Shown piece after piece: positions 16,061 to 23,815 of a stretch of DNA of 27,267 nucleotides. The notes below the pieces were generated by a model that made no database searches, was not told the DNA's origin, and saw only the letters and a program-made list of their open reading frames with translations. The DNA is taken from assembly GCA_019347855.1 (NCBI GenBank), contig JAHWKO010000020.1, forward strand, positions 1 through 27,267. The letters are read 5' to 3'. How positions within the stretch are numbered: position 1 is the first letter of the stretch; the number at the start of each line of letters is the position of its first letter. This stretch comes from Actinomycetota bacterium (GTDB lineage: Bacteria; Actinomycetota; Nitriliruptoria; Nitriliruptorales; JAHWKO01). Made by a program: the position numbers and the translations under genes.

Positions 16061-16074
16061 AGTAGCCGACCGGG

Positions 16075-16100
16075 GGAACACCCGGGAGCCGTACGGTGTT
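16075..16100 (+). promoter_or_regulatory. SigR/SigH-type promoter of trxA
   Basis: GGAAC (16075-16079), exactly 18 nt, then GTT (16098-16100), the same architecture as upstream of trxB. It would give a leader of roughly 45 nt before ATG 16152. Confidence 0.55.
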
Positions 16101-16151
16101 GCCCGACCAACCTCTCGACCGACCACCAACCCACACGGAGGGAACCGAGAC

Positions 16152-16475
16152 ATGGGAACCACGAAGGCCGTGACGTCCGACCAGTGGAACGACGAGGTCA
16201 TCTCGTCCGACAAGCCCGTGCTCGTCGACTTCTGGGCCGAGTGGTGCGGCCCCTGCCGCATGGTGTCGCCTGTGGTCGAGGAGATCGCCGAGGAGAACGC
16301 CGAGAAGCTCAAGGTGGTCAAGCTGAACATCGACGAGAACCCGCAGACCGCCCGTGACTACGGCGTCATGTCGATCCCGACGCTGATGGTCTTCAAGGAC
16401 GGAGAGGTCGCCAAGCGCATGGTCGGCGCCAAGGGCAAGCAGGCCCTGTTGTCGGACCTGCAGGAGTTCCTCTGA
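16152..16475 (+). CDS. trxA: Thioredoxin
   Basis: Cytosolic protein-disulfide reductant of 107 residues, reduced by TrxB. The active site WCGPC is at 31-35 in VLVDFWAEWCGPCRM, and the cis-Pro loop is SIPTLMVF. The length is standard. ATG 16152 follows GGAGGG with a 9-nt spacer. It is separated from trxB by 141 nt that hold the tandem units and its own SigR-like promoter, so it can be made both with and without trxB. Confidence 0.97.
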   Translation: MGTTKAVTSDQWNDEVISSDKPVLVDFWAEWCGPCRMVSPVVEEIAEENAEKLKVVKLNIDENPQTARDYGVMSIPTLMVFKDGEVAKRMVGAKGKQALLSDLQEFL

Positions 16476-16481
16476 TCGTCT

Positions 16482-16497
16482 GACCGGGCCTCCGGTC
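16482..16497 (+). terminator. Possible terminator hairpin after trxA
   Basis: GACCGG, loop GCCT, CCGGTC, starting 7 nt after the trxA stop. No U-tract. Confidence 0.35.
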
Positions 16498-16542
16498 GGC
16501 CCCGATCGACCGACCGGGGATGGCCTCTAGCATGGATCGGCG

Positions 16543-17634
16543 ATGGAGGCTCTCACGCTCGGGACGGCGAACGCCGCGGTCCGTGACGTCCAGCAACGCC
16601 TCGAGGAGTTGGGGTTCTCGAGCGGCGATGACCCGCCCGCGGAGTTCGGGGAGGGTACCCGTGTCGCCGTCCGGGGCTTCCAGCAGGACCGCGGCCTCCC
16701 CGCGGACGGGGTGGTGGGGGACGACACGTGGCGGGCGCTCGTCGAGGCCAGCCGCAGCCTGGGTGACCGCCGCCTGTACCTCACCGATCCCATGCTGCGC
16801 GGGGACGACGTCCGCGAGCTGCAGCGTCGGCTGAACCGCCTGGGCTTCGACGCCGGCTACGAGGACGGCGTCTTCGGCCCCCACACGACCGAGGCCGTCC
16901 GCGAGTTCCAGCTGAACGTAGGTCTGCGGGTCGACGGCATCGTGGGCGGGGAGGTCGTGTCGTCACTGCGGCGCCTGCACCGCTGGCACCAGTCGGCCCC
17001 CGCCGCCACCGTGCGGGAACGCGAGGCCCTGCGTGCTGCCCCGCCGCGGCCGACGCTGGCGGGGGCGCGCATCCTCCTCGATCCCGGCCACGGGCCGGAC
17101 GACCCCGGCTACCAGGGGCCCGACGGCACCACGGAGCACGAGGTCACGTGGGCGATCGCGAACCGCATCGAAGGTCGTCTGCTCGCGCGGGGCGTACACG
17201 TGATCCAGTCGCGCGGCCCCCGGACCACCCCGTCCCCATCCGAACGGGCACGGCTGGCCAACGACGAGGACGTCGAGCTGATCCTGTCGATGCACCTGAA
17301 CGGGCTGGACTCGGCCGCCGCCCGGGGCTGCGCGGCCTACTACTTCGGGGACGGCAGCTTCGTCAGTGAGTCCGGCCGGCGCCTCGCCGAGCTGGCGGTG
17401 AAGGCCGTCCACCGGCGGACCCACGCGCCGCACCTGCGGACCCACCCGTCGACCACCGCGATCGTGCGCGAATCCCGCGCCCCGGCCGTGCTCGTCGAAC
17501 CCGGGTTCCTGACCCACCCCGAGGAGGGCCAGTGGCTGGCCCAGCCTGCCTACCAGGAGGAGATCGCCGAGGCGCTGACGCAGGCGCTCACCCGGTTCCT
17601 CACCGGTGACGCGGAGCTGCGCGCCGCCTCCTAG
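16543..17634 (+). CDS. cwlM: CwlM-like peptidoglycan amidase-fold protein (two PG-binding domains + Amidase_3)
   Basis: Protein of 363 residues. Two peptidoglycan-binding (PG_binding_1) domains at about 3-70 and 80-145 precede an Amidase_3 domain (about 175-355). The predicted zinc ligands are present: His183 (DPGHG), Glu198 (TEHEV) and His251 (SMHLNG), with catalytic Glu319 (VEPGFL). There is no signal peptide or membrane helix. In mycobacteria the protein encoded here, CwlM, is a cytoplasmic activator of MurA controlled by PknB phosphorylation rather than a wall hydrolase, so a regulatory role is likely although the catalytic set looks complete. ATG 16543 has a weak ribosome site and lies 10 nt after a TAGCAT hexamer (16528-16533). 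It ends 6 nt from the convergent GNAT gene. Confidence 0.9.
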   Translation: MEALTLGTANAAVRDVQQRLEELGFSSGDDPPAEFGEGTRVAVRGFQQDRGLPADGVVGDDTWRALVEASRSLGDRRLYLTDPMLRGDDVRELQRRLNRLGFDAGYEDGVFGPHTTEAVREFQLNVGLRVDGIVGGEVVSSLRRLHRWHQSAPAATVREREALRAAPPRPTLAGARILLDPGHGPDDPGYQGPDGTTEHEVTWAIANRIEGRLLARGVHVIQSRGPRTTPSPSERARLANDEDVELILSMHLNGLDSAAARGCAAYYFGDGSFVSESGRRLAELAVKAVHRRTHAPHLRTHPSTTAIVRESRAPAVLVEPGFLTHPEEGQWLAQPAYQEEIAEALTQALTRFLTGDAELRAAS

Positions 17635-17640
17635 CGGCTG

Positions 17641-18297
17641 TCAGGAGCCGTTGGAGCGGCTCGCATGAGGTGCGGGTTCCAGGTCGGGGCGGCGCCCAAG
17701 CCGCTCGAGGGCGTGCTCCAACGCGTGCTCCAGCGGCTCGGCCCACCGCGCGATGCTGCGTACGTCCATCCGGAGCAGCGGGTAGCGCGGGTGCTCCCTG
17801 TGCACCTGGAACCCCTCGTGCAACAGCCAGGTGCACGGCAGCACGCAAGCGGCGTCGCGGTGGCGCCGGTCCCCGTAGGCCTCGACCCCGTGGAGGTCGC
17901 GTCGGAGGGCCTCCTTGGCGGCGGCCTGCACCAGCAGGCGCCCGAACCCCCTGCCTCGGTGGGGCGGCTCCACCCACAGGGTCGCGACGAACAGCGCGTC
18001 GTCCGAGGCACGGGGCACCGGCTGACGTCGTCGGGTGAACGCGGTGGCCGGGCCGAACTCGCACCAGGCCACGGGCTTCCCGTCGATCCGGACCACCCGA
18101 CCGGGACTACCGGTCTCGAGCTCCTGTGACCGCCACCATGCCGTCTTCTGGATCACCGCGTCGCCAGTGAGCTCGTCCGCCTGCGGGACGTCATCGATCG
18201 GTCGTGGGGCGCCGAACTCCCAGAACAGGCATCGCCGACACCGGTCCGCCAGCTCTCCGAGGTCGTTGGCGGTGAGCTCGACGACGCGCCGGGACAC
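17641..18297 (-). CDS. GNAT-family N-acetyltransferase
   Basis: Protein of 218 residues with the acetyl-CoA-binding motif A, LWVEPPHRGRGFGRLLVQAA (RGRGFG at 114-119). The N-terminus has a CRRCLFWE pair of cysteines (20 and 23). The C-terminal part (GFQVHREHPRYPLLRMDV, then a charged helical tail) ends in a Pro/Arg-rich tail. The substrate is unknown. The GTG start at 18297 lies 2 nt after the stop of the small upstream gene, so the two are likely co-transcribed. The gene is conserved next to cwlM and parB in many actinobacteria, which fits a link to growth or division but does not show it. Confidence 0.87.
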   Translation of the reverse strand: MSRRVVELTANDLGELADRCRRCLFWEFGAPRPIDDVPQADELTGDAVIQKTAWWRSQELETGSPGRVVRIDGKPVAWCEFGPATAFTRRRQPVPRASDDALFVATLWVEPPHRGRGFGRLLVQAAAKEALRRDLHGVEAYGDRRHRDAACVLPCTWLLHEGFQVHREHPRYPLLRMDVRSIARWAEPLEHALEHALERLGRRPDLEPAPHASRSNGS

Positions 18298-18299
18298 CG

Positions 18300-18497
18300 C
18301 TACCCGCGGTCTTCCAGCGTCCGTCGGGGCCCCTCGTCCCGAGGCGCCACGAGGGCGGCCACGGCACCGATGGCTGCACCCAGCGCGAAACCGATCAGCG
18401 CGCGCCGCCAGCCTCCCGGGGCGACCACCCTCGGCGTGGGAGGTTCGTCCCCCGTCTCGATCGCCGGGGGACCGGTCTGTACCTGCTGCTCGGCCAC
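18300..18497 (-). CDS. Small single-TM protein, unknown
   Basis: A 65-residue protein. The GTG at 18497 is preferred over the in-frame GTG at 18518 because GGAGAGG lies five bases before it and a TAGCAT hexamer (18525-18530, minus strand) would start transcription close to 18518. The N-terminal half is polar and Pro-rich, and a Gly/Ala-rich membrane helix (about 34-53, ALIGFALGAAIGAVAALVAP) is followed by a charged end. I do not recognise it. It precedes the GNAT gene with 2 nt between them. Confidence 0.6.
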   Translation of the reverse strand: MAEQQVQTGPPAIETGDEPPTPRVVAPGGWRRALIGFALGAAIGAVAALVAPRDEGPRRTLEDRG

Positions 18498-18524
18498 GTG
18501 CGCCTCTCCGAACGTCACGCCGAG

Positions 18525-18530
18525 ATGCTA
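18525..18530 (-). promoter_or_regulatory. Possible -10 element for the small TM/GNAT operon
   Basis: TAGCAT on the minus strand, about 28 nt before GTG 18497. Confidence 0.3.
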
Positions 18531-18570
18531 CCCATGCACCTTCGCGGGTCGGTGGGCGATGCCCCTGCGG

Positions 18571-18576
18571 TAGCGT
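18571..18576 (+). promoter_or_regulatory. Possible -10 element for the aminotransferase operon
   Basis: TAGCGT, 29 nt before GTG 18606. It supports the shorter start, since upstream in-frame starts (18498, 18534) would lie before the transcript. Confidence 0.3.
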
Positions 18577-18605
18577 CGAGCGGAACCGTCCGTGAGGCTC
18601 CTCCA

Positions 18606-19889
18606 GTGCGTCTCGATCACGATCCGTACCTCGAGCGGTACGCCGAACGCACCCGTGGCATGTCCGCCTCCGAGATCCGAGCGCTGTTCTCCGTCGCCTC
18701 GCGTCCCGAGGTGATCAGCCTCGCCGGCGGGATGCCCTACACCGCCGCCCTGGACCTCGAGGCGGTCGAGGAGGTCGTGAGCGAGGTGATCCGCGAGGCC
18801 GGTGCGACGGCCCTGCAGTACGGGGGCGGTCAGGGACGCGAGGAGCTCCGCGAGCAGCTCGTGCGGGTCATGGAGACCGAAGGGGTCCCGGCCCATGCCG
18901 ACGACCTCGTGGTGACGGTTGGCGGCCAGCAGGGGCTCGAGCTCATCACCAAGCTCTTCGTCGATCCCGGTGACGTCGTCGTGGCCGAGGGCCCGACCTA
19001 CGTCGGGGCGCTCGGGGCGCTGTCGTCACACCAGGCCGAGGTCGTGCACGTCGGGATGGACGACGAGGGCATGGTGCCCGACGCCCTCGAGGACACGCTC
19101 GACCGCTTGGAGCGCGAGGGACGCGCGGTCACGTTCCTGTACCTCGTCCCCAACCACCAGAACCCGGCTGGGGTGTGCCTGTCCGAGCCGCGCCGCCATC
19201 GCATCGCGGAGATCGCGCAGGACCGTGACCTCATCGTCGTCGAGGACAACCCCTACGGGCTGCTCGACTTCTCGGGACGGACCTGGCCGTCGATCCGCTC
19301 GCTGATACCCGACCGGACCGTGTACGTCGGCACCGTGTCCAAGACGTTCGCGCCCGGAGCGCGCATCGGATGGGTCGCTGCCCCCGGCCCGGTCCGCGAC
19401 AAGCTCATCCTCCTGCGTGAGGCCGCCGATCTGTGTCAGTCCAACCTCACCTCGATGGTCGTCGAGCGCTGGCTCGCCAACCAGCCGTGGCAGGACCAGG
19501 TCAAGCGCTTCCGCGAGGTCTACCGCGAACGCGCCGAGGCCACGCTCCACGCGCTGGACGAGCACTTCCCCGACGGGTGCTCGTGGACCCGTCCCGAGGG
19601 CGGCTTCTACATCTGGGTGACGCTGCCTCACGGGTTCGACACCTCGAACCTGCTCGCCAAGGCCGTGAACCACAAGGTCGCGTACGTGCCGGGGCGCGGG
19701 TTCTTCGCCGACGAGCAGGGCGGCAACCAGCTGCGACTGTGCTACTCGTACCCCACCCCGGACCGGATCCAGGAGGGCATCGCGCGCCTCGGCGAGCTGC
19801 TCCACGAGGAGCTCGAGCTCGTCGAGGCCGTCACGGGATCGTTCCGCGCCGACCAGATCCAGCGACATGCGGAGGAGACCGATGACTGA
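18606..19889 (+). CDS. PLP-dependent aminotransferase (class I/II, fold type I)
   Basis: Protein of 427 residues resembling the 2-aminoadipate (LysN) and MocR-type aminotransferases. Early SLAGGMP, the glycine-rich LQYGGGQGREELRE, then VPNHQNPAGV, EDNPYG and SKTFAPGARIGW carry the PLP site, with Lys246 as the Schiff-base residue. There is no N-terminal DNA-binding domain, so it is an enzyme and not a MocR regulator. GTG 18606 is chosen because the family fold begins DHDPYLERYA and a TAGCGT hexamer lies just upstream. The gene overlaps ddl by 8 nt. The substrate is unknown; a role in amino-acid supply for cell-wall or general metabolism is possible. Confidence 0.88.
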   Translation: MRLDHDPYLERYAERTRGMSASEIRALFSVASRPEVISLAGGMPYTAALDLEAVEEVVSEVIREAGATALQYGGGQGREELREQLVRVMETEGVPAHADDLVVTVGGQQGLELITKLFVDPGDVVVAEGPTYVGALGALSSHQAEVVHVGMDDEGMVPDALEDTLDRLEREGRAVTFLYLVPNHQNPAGVCLSEPRRHRIAEIAQDRDLIVVEDNPYGLLDFSGRTWPSIRSLIPDRTVYVGTVSKTFAPGARIGWVAAPGPVRDKLILLREAADLCQSNLTSMVVERWLANQPWQDQVKRFREVYRERAEATLHALDEHFPDGCSWTRPEGGFYIWVTLPHGFDTSNLLAKAVNHKVAYVPGRGFFADEQGGNQLRLCYSYPTPDRIQEGIARLGELLHEELELVEAVTGSFRADQIQRHAEETDD

Positions 19890-20814
19890 CCGTCCACGCG
19901 TGGCCGTGCTGTCGGGTGGCCTGTCCCTGGAACGCGAGGTGTCGTTGCGGTCGGGAGGTCGCGTGGCCGACGCCCTGGGCGACCGTGGCTACCCCGTGGA
20001 GCGGATCGACGTCGACGCCGAGCTGATCCGCCGCCTCGACGAGGGGGCCCCCGACGTCGTGTTCCTGGCCGTCCACGGCTCCGCCGGCGAGGACGGCACG
20101 ATCCAGTCGATCCTCGAGCTCCTCGAGCTGCCCTTCACGGGGCCGGGTCACCTGGCGTCCTCGCTGGCCTGGGACAAGCCGATCGCGCACGGGATCTACC
20201 GCCGCGCGGGGATCGACACCCCGGACCACGTCTCGCTGTCCGCGCAGGCCTTCCGGGACATGGGCGTGTCGGCCGCGATGGGCCACATCGCCGACGCGCT
20301 CGGTCTCCCCCTGGTCGTCAAACCCGCGACGGGCGGGTCGAGCCTGGGGCTGGCGTACGTGGATCGCCTCGAGGATCTGCCCGCCGCGATCGTGGGCTCC
20401 CTGTCCTACGCCGACGCGGTCCTGATCGAGCGGCACGTCGCTGGCACCGAGGTCGCCGTGTCCCTGCTCGACGGCGAACCGCTGCCCCCCGTCGAGATCC
20501 GGCCCAAGGAGGGGGTGTACGACTTCGCGGCCCGCTACACCGCCGGAGCCACCGAGTTCCACGTCCCTGCACGCTTCGAGCAGGACGTGCTCGACGCCTG
20601 CGCCGGAGCGGCGGTGGACGCGTACGAGGCTGTGGGCGCCCGTCACGTCTCGCGGGCGGACATGATCGTCGACCCCGACGGGCGTCCCTGGATCCTCGAG
20701 CTCGATACCTGCCCCGGCCTCACGGAGACCTCGCTGCTCCCGTTGGCGGCCCGCGCCGCCGGGATGGACTTCGCCGATCTCGCCGAGCGCCTGGTGTCCC
20801 TGGCTCTCGTGTGA
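19882..20814 (+). CDS. ddl: D-alanine--D-alanine ligase
   Basis: ATP-grasp ligase of 310 residues making the D-Ala-D-Ala end of peptidoglycan precursors. SGGLSLEREVSLRSG carries the Glu (Glu19) equivalent to Glu15 of E. coli DdlB; HGSAGEDGTIQ starts at His65; VKPATGGSS carries Lys147. VYDFAARY has Tyr213 and Tyr219 at the places of DdlB Tyr210/Tyr216, which favours D-Ala over D-lactate as second substrate. Two variations: SLAWDK where MDK is usual, and the metal-binding E-x-N reads ELD (Glu273-Asp275). ATG 19882 has GGAGGAG upstream and overlaps the aminotransferase. It is somewhat divergent and could act on a related substrate. Confidence 0.87.
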   Translation: MTDRPRVAVLSGGLSLEREVSLRSGGRVADALGDRGYPVERIDVDAELIRRLDEGAPDVVFLAVHGSAGEDGTIQSILELLELPFTGPGHLASSLAWDKPIAHGIYRRAGIDTPDHVSLSAQAFRDMGVSAAMGHIADALGLPLVVKPATGGSSLGLAYVDRLEDLPAAIVGSLSYADAVLIERHVAGTEVAVSLLDGEPLPPVEIRPKEGVYDFAARYTAGATEFHVPARFEQDVLDACAGAAVDAYEAVGARHVSRADMIVDPDGRPWILELDTCPGLTETSLLPLAARAAGMDFADLAERLVSLALV

Positions 20815-21443
20815 TCGTCTGCTTCGACGTCGGCGAGGTCCTGATCGACGAGACCCGGGTGTGGTCGGTGTGGGCCGAGGTGCTCGGGGTGAGCCCGTTC
20901 ACCCTCCAGGCCACGATCGGGGCGCGGTTGGTCGCTGGCGGGACCCACCTCGAGGCGCTCGCGGACATCGACCCAGCGTGGCGCGAGCGCGTCGACGGGT
21001 ACGAGGGACGTCTCGACGGGCTCCAGGGACGCGACCTGTACCCAGACGCGATCCCGACGATCGAGCGCCTCCGCACCGCAGGTGTGCGGGTCGCGGTCGC
21101 GGGGAACCAGCCGGCGTCCCGCAGCGCCCAGCTCCGTGACGCCGGCGTCGATGGCGACCCGGTGATCACCAGCGAGGAGCTCGGCGTCGCCAAGCCGGAC
21201 CCGGGGTTCTTCGAGGCGCTCCTGGAGGCACTCGGGGCGCCTGATGGCCGGGAGGTCTGGTACGTCGGTGACCGGCGGGACAACGACGTCGGACCCGCCG
21301 GACGCGCCGGCCTCCGGACGGTCTGGCTGCGGCGAGGTCCGTGGGCCCGGTTGCAGCCCGCCGGATCGGGACCGACGCCCGATCTCGTCGTCGACGATCT
21401 GGGGACGCTGGCCGAGGAGCTCCTCGCGGGGCGCCGACGGTGA
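20811..21443 (+). CDS. HAD-superfamily hydrolase
   Basis: Protein of 210 residues with the HAD motifs: nucleophile Asp6 in CFDVGEVL (the second Asp of DxD is replaced by Gly, as in YihX-type members), motif II near VRVAVAGNQ, Lys in GVAKPDPGFFE, and GDRRDNDVG as motif IV. Small helical cap (about 15-75). A phosphatase on a small phosphorylated substrate is most likely; which one cannot be told. The GTG overlaps the ddl stop by 4 nt, so it belongs to the aminotransferase-ddl operon. Confidence 0.85.
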   Translation: MIVCFDVGEVLIDETRVWSVWAEVLGVSPFTLQATIGARLVAGGTHLEALADIDPAWRERVDGYEGRLDGLQGRDLYPDAIPTIERLRTAGVRVAVAGNQPASRSAQLRDAGVDGDPVITSEELGVAKPDPGFFEALLEALGAPDGREVWYVGDRRDNDVGPAGRAGLRTVWLRRGPWARLQPAGSGPTPDLVVDDLGTLAEELLAGRRR

Positions 21444-21489
21444 GGGCACCGGTCCCGGTGTCCCCCGACGGCCCACACGCCCGTTCACC

Positions 21490-21495
21490 TAGGCT
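21490..21495 (+). promoter_or_regulatory. Possible -10 element for rpiA
   Basis: TAGGCT, 28 nt before GTG 21523, in the 79-nt gap after the HAD gene. rpiA would then have its own promoter. Confidence 0.3.
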
Positions 21496-21522
21496 CTGCG
21501 CGGACTGGTCGGGAGGTTCGCG

Positions 21523-22200
21523 GTGGGTGAGGCAGGCAAACGTGCGGCGGCCCACGCCGCGCTCGAACTCGTCGAGGACGGGATGCGTCTCGGCCTCGGC
21601 ACGGGCAGCACGGTCGCTCACTTCCTCGGCGGGCTCGCCGAGCGCGAGCTCGACATCGCCGGGCGTCCCACCTCCGAGGCGACCGCGGCACGCTGCCACG
21701 AACTGGGTCTCACGTTGCTCGACGCGTCGGACGACGGTGACCTGGACCTGTGCGTCGACGGGGCCGACGAGATCGACCGTGAGCTCACCCTCACCAAGGG
21801 TGGTGGCGGCGCGCTGCTGCGCGAGAAGGTCGTGGCGTGGAGCTCGTCGCGCATGGTGGTGATCGCCACGCCCGACAAGCTGGTGGACCGCCTAGCCGAC
21901 ACCTTCCCCTTACCGATCGAGGTGATCCCGTTCGCCCGGGGCCCGGTCGATCGCGCGCTCACCGAGATGGGCTTCGAGGTGAGCGTGCGGGACCATGGGG
22001 ACTACCGCACCGACAACGGCAACGAGATCCTCGACGCGCGCATGCCTGGCGGGCTCGAGGAGCCCGGGACGATGGAGCTCCTGCTCGCACTGGTGCCCGG
22101 GATCGCCGAATCCGGCCTCTTCGTCGGGCTCGCGGACCTCGCACTCTTGGGCGACGACGACGGGACGATCACGCTGCTCGAGGCGGTCCCGCTCGATTGA
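21523..22200 (+). CDS. rpiA: Ribose-5-phosphate isomerase A
   Basis: Interconverts ribose 5-phosphate and ribulose 5-phosphate in the pentose phosphate pathway; 225 residues, the usual RpiA length. Conserved GLGTGST (24-30), DGADEID from Asp79, and KGGGGALLREK from Lys92 with the catalytic Glu are all present, as is the C-terminal GLFVGLADLAL. GTG 21523 follows GGGAGG with a 6-nt spacer. Convergent with the TetR gene. Confidence 0.96.
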   Translation: MGEAGKRAAAHAALELVEDGMRLGLGTGSTVAHFLGGLAERELDIAGRPTSEATAARCHELGLTLLDASDDGDLDLCVDGADEIDRELTLTKGGGGALLREKVVAWSSSRMVVIATPDKLVDRLADTFPLPIEVIPFARGPVDRALTEMGFEVSVRDHGDYRTDNGNEILDARMPGGLEEPGTMELLLALVPGIAESGLFVGLADLALLGDDDGTITLLEAVPLD

Positions 22201-22217
22201 CCCCTCCTCGGACTGTG

Positions 22218-22232
22218 TTGAGCGATGCTCAA
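22218..22232. terminator. Hairpin between convergent rpiA and tetR-type gene
   Basis: TTGAGC, loop GAT, GCTCAA: a perfect palindrome that covers the TetR stop codon. It could end transcription in both directions. A short operator is an alternative. Confidence 0.4.
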
Positions 22233-22846
22233 TACCGGTCGGTGCTCCCCCTGAGCGACTCGACCGAGGCGCCGGCCGAGGTCATGACCGACAGGGCGGA
22301 GGCGACGAGGAACGCCACCAGTTCACCGCGAGCGATCCGCTCGTCCTCCTGCAGCCACGAGACCACGACCTCCTCCGTCAACGCGATGTACCCGCGGGCA
22401 GCATGCCGCAGCAGGGTCGTGTCCCCGTCCACACCGAGGCCATCGAGGATGCGGTCCGCGAGCTCCCGTCGCGTCCGGTCGAAGACCTCCTGCAGTTCCG
22501 TGCTGCCACCGGCCGCTCCCCGCACGAGCGCGAGGTAGAGATCACGCCGTTCGGCGACGTACGCGATGAACGCCTCCAGGCCCACCTGGAGTCGCGCGAG
22601 CGGCTCGAGGCGTTCGTCGGGAGCGGTGACATCGAGCAGCTCGTCCGACGCGTCCTCCGCGAGCGCCACGAGGAAGTCCCGGCGCGTCGGGAAGTAGTGG
22701 AACAGCAGCCCGCGGGAGATGCCCGCCTCCTCGGCCACCGCGTCGGTGGACAGTTCGTCGAAGGACGAGCTCTCGACCTGGCGTCGACCGACGGCGATCA
22801 GTTGCGCCCGACGTTCGTCGCGGGACAGTCGACGTCGCTCAGCCAC
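22229..22846 (-). CDS. TetR/AcrR-family transcriptional regulator
   Basis: Protein of 205 residues. The N-terminal helix-turn-helix domain (about 9-56) has the TetR signature DELSTDAVAEEAGISRGLLFHYF followed by PTRRDFLVAL. The C-terminal part is an all-helical ligand and dimer domain with no recognised ligand. GTG 22846 has GAGG upstream. It begins 30 nt after the parB stop on the same strand, so it can be transcribed with rsmG-parA-parB. Its target genes are unknown; the convergent rpiA is an unlikely one. Confidence 0.9.
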   Translation of the reverse strand: MAERRRLSRDERRAQLIAVGRRQVESSSFDELSTDAVAEEAGISRGLLFHYFPTRRDFLVALAEDASDELLDVTAPDERLEPLARLQVGLEAFIAYVAERRDLYLALVRGAAGGSTELQEVFDRTRRELADRILDGLGVDGDTTLLRHAARGYIALTEEVVVSWLQEDERIARGELVAFLVASALSVMTSAGASVESLRGSTDRY

Positions 22847-22876
22847 CGGGACCTCGGGATCGGGCCTCGGGCACGG

Positions 22877-23815
22877 TCAGGCGTCCCCGGCGTCCGGGTC
22901 CCGCACCGAGAGGTCCGCACCGATGTCGGTCTGCAACCCGCGGGCGATCACGCCCACGATGCGTTCGAGATCGTCGACGCTGCGGAAATCGACGGTGACG
23001 CGTCCCTTCCGCGCTCCCATCGACACCTTGACCCGGGTCCGCAGTGCGTCGGAAAGGCGCTGTTCGAGGTCCCCGAGGCCAGGGGCGCTGATCCGTCGGG
23101 TCGGCCTCGGCGAGGAGCGCTCGCCGCCCGACGCCTCGTCCGCCGGCGCTGCGTCCATCTGGGTGAGCCGGACGATCTCCTCGGTGGCGCGCACGGACAG
23201 CCCCTCGCGGACGATCCGGTCGGCGATGCGTTCCTGCTCCGAGCGATCGTCGAGCGACAACAGGGCCTTCGCGTGTCCGGCGGACAGGACACCGGCGGCG
23301 ACGCGACGCTGCAGCGCTGGCGGCAGCGTGAGGAGGCGTAGGGCGTTACTGATGGTCGACCGGCTCCTGCCCAGACGTTCGGCGAGTTCCTCGTGGGTGA
23401 CCCCGAAGTCCTCCAGGAGCTGCTGGTACGCGGCAGCCTCCTCCAGGGGGTTCAGCTGGACCCGGTGGATGTTCTCGATCAGGGCCTCTCGCAGGAGATC
23501 CTCATCGGAGGTGTCCCGGACGATCGCGGGCAGGCGCGTGAGGCCAGCGAGCTTCGCTGCCCGCAGCCGCCGCTCTCCGGCCACGAGCTCGTAGCGCTCG
23601 GGTGCGAGTTCGCGGACCACGATGGGTTGCAGCAACCCGACCTCACGGATCGAGGCGGCGAGATCCGCCAGTTCGCTCTCGTCGAAGCCGCCACGCGGCT
23701 GGCGAGGGTTCGGGGTGACCGCGCTGGTCGAGACCTCACGCAGGGCCGGCGCACCGCCCTCTCCGCCCGGGATCAGCGCGGACAGTCCGCGCCCGAGTCC
23801 TCGTCGTTCGTTCAT
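22877..23815 (-). CDS. parB: Chromosome-partitioning protein ParB
   Basis: CTP-dependent DNA clamp that loads at parS; 312 residues. The N-terminal [11 protein letters not shown] motif interacts with ParA. The CTP-binding domain has GERRLRA (80-86) and ENIHR (114-118), and the helix-turn-helix is [24 protein letters not shown]. After a linker rich in Ser, Arg and Pro comes the C-terminal dimer domain (about 245-305). ATG 23815 overlaps the parA stop as ATGA. Its likely sites, three copies of GTTCCACGTGGAAC, lie upstream of rsmG in the same window. Confidence 0.97.
   Translation of the reverse strand: MNERRGLGRGLSALIPGGEGGAPALREVSTSAVTPNPRQPRGGFDESELADLAASIREVGLLQPIVVRELAPERYELVAGERRLRAAKLAGLTRLPAIVRDTSDEDLLREALIENIHRVQLNPLEEAAAYQQLLEDFGVTHEELAERLGRSRSTISNALRLLTLPPALQRRVAAGVLSAGHAKALLSLDDRSEQERIADRIVREGLSVRATEEIVRLTQMDAAPADEASGGERSSPRPTRRISAPGLGDLEQRLSDALRTRVKVSMGARKGRVTVDFRSVDDLERIVGVIARGLQTDIGADLSVRDPDAGDA

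Noticed and set aside
18498..18605. Longer aminotransferase start at 18498 or 18534
   Set aside because: The extra residues have no family likeness, no ribosome site is seen, and a probable -10 hexamer at 18571 lies downstream of both.
19882..20814. Ddl as a D-Ala-D-Lac (VanA-type) ligase
   Set aside because: Tyr213 and Tyr219 match the D-Ala-specific tyrosines, and no vanH or vanX-like gene is adjacent. The E-x-D change at the metal site is noted but not enough to call another substrate.
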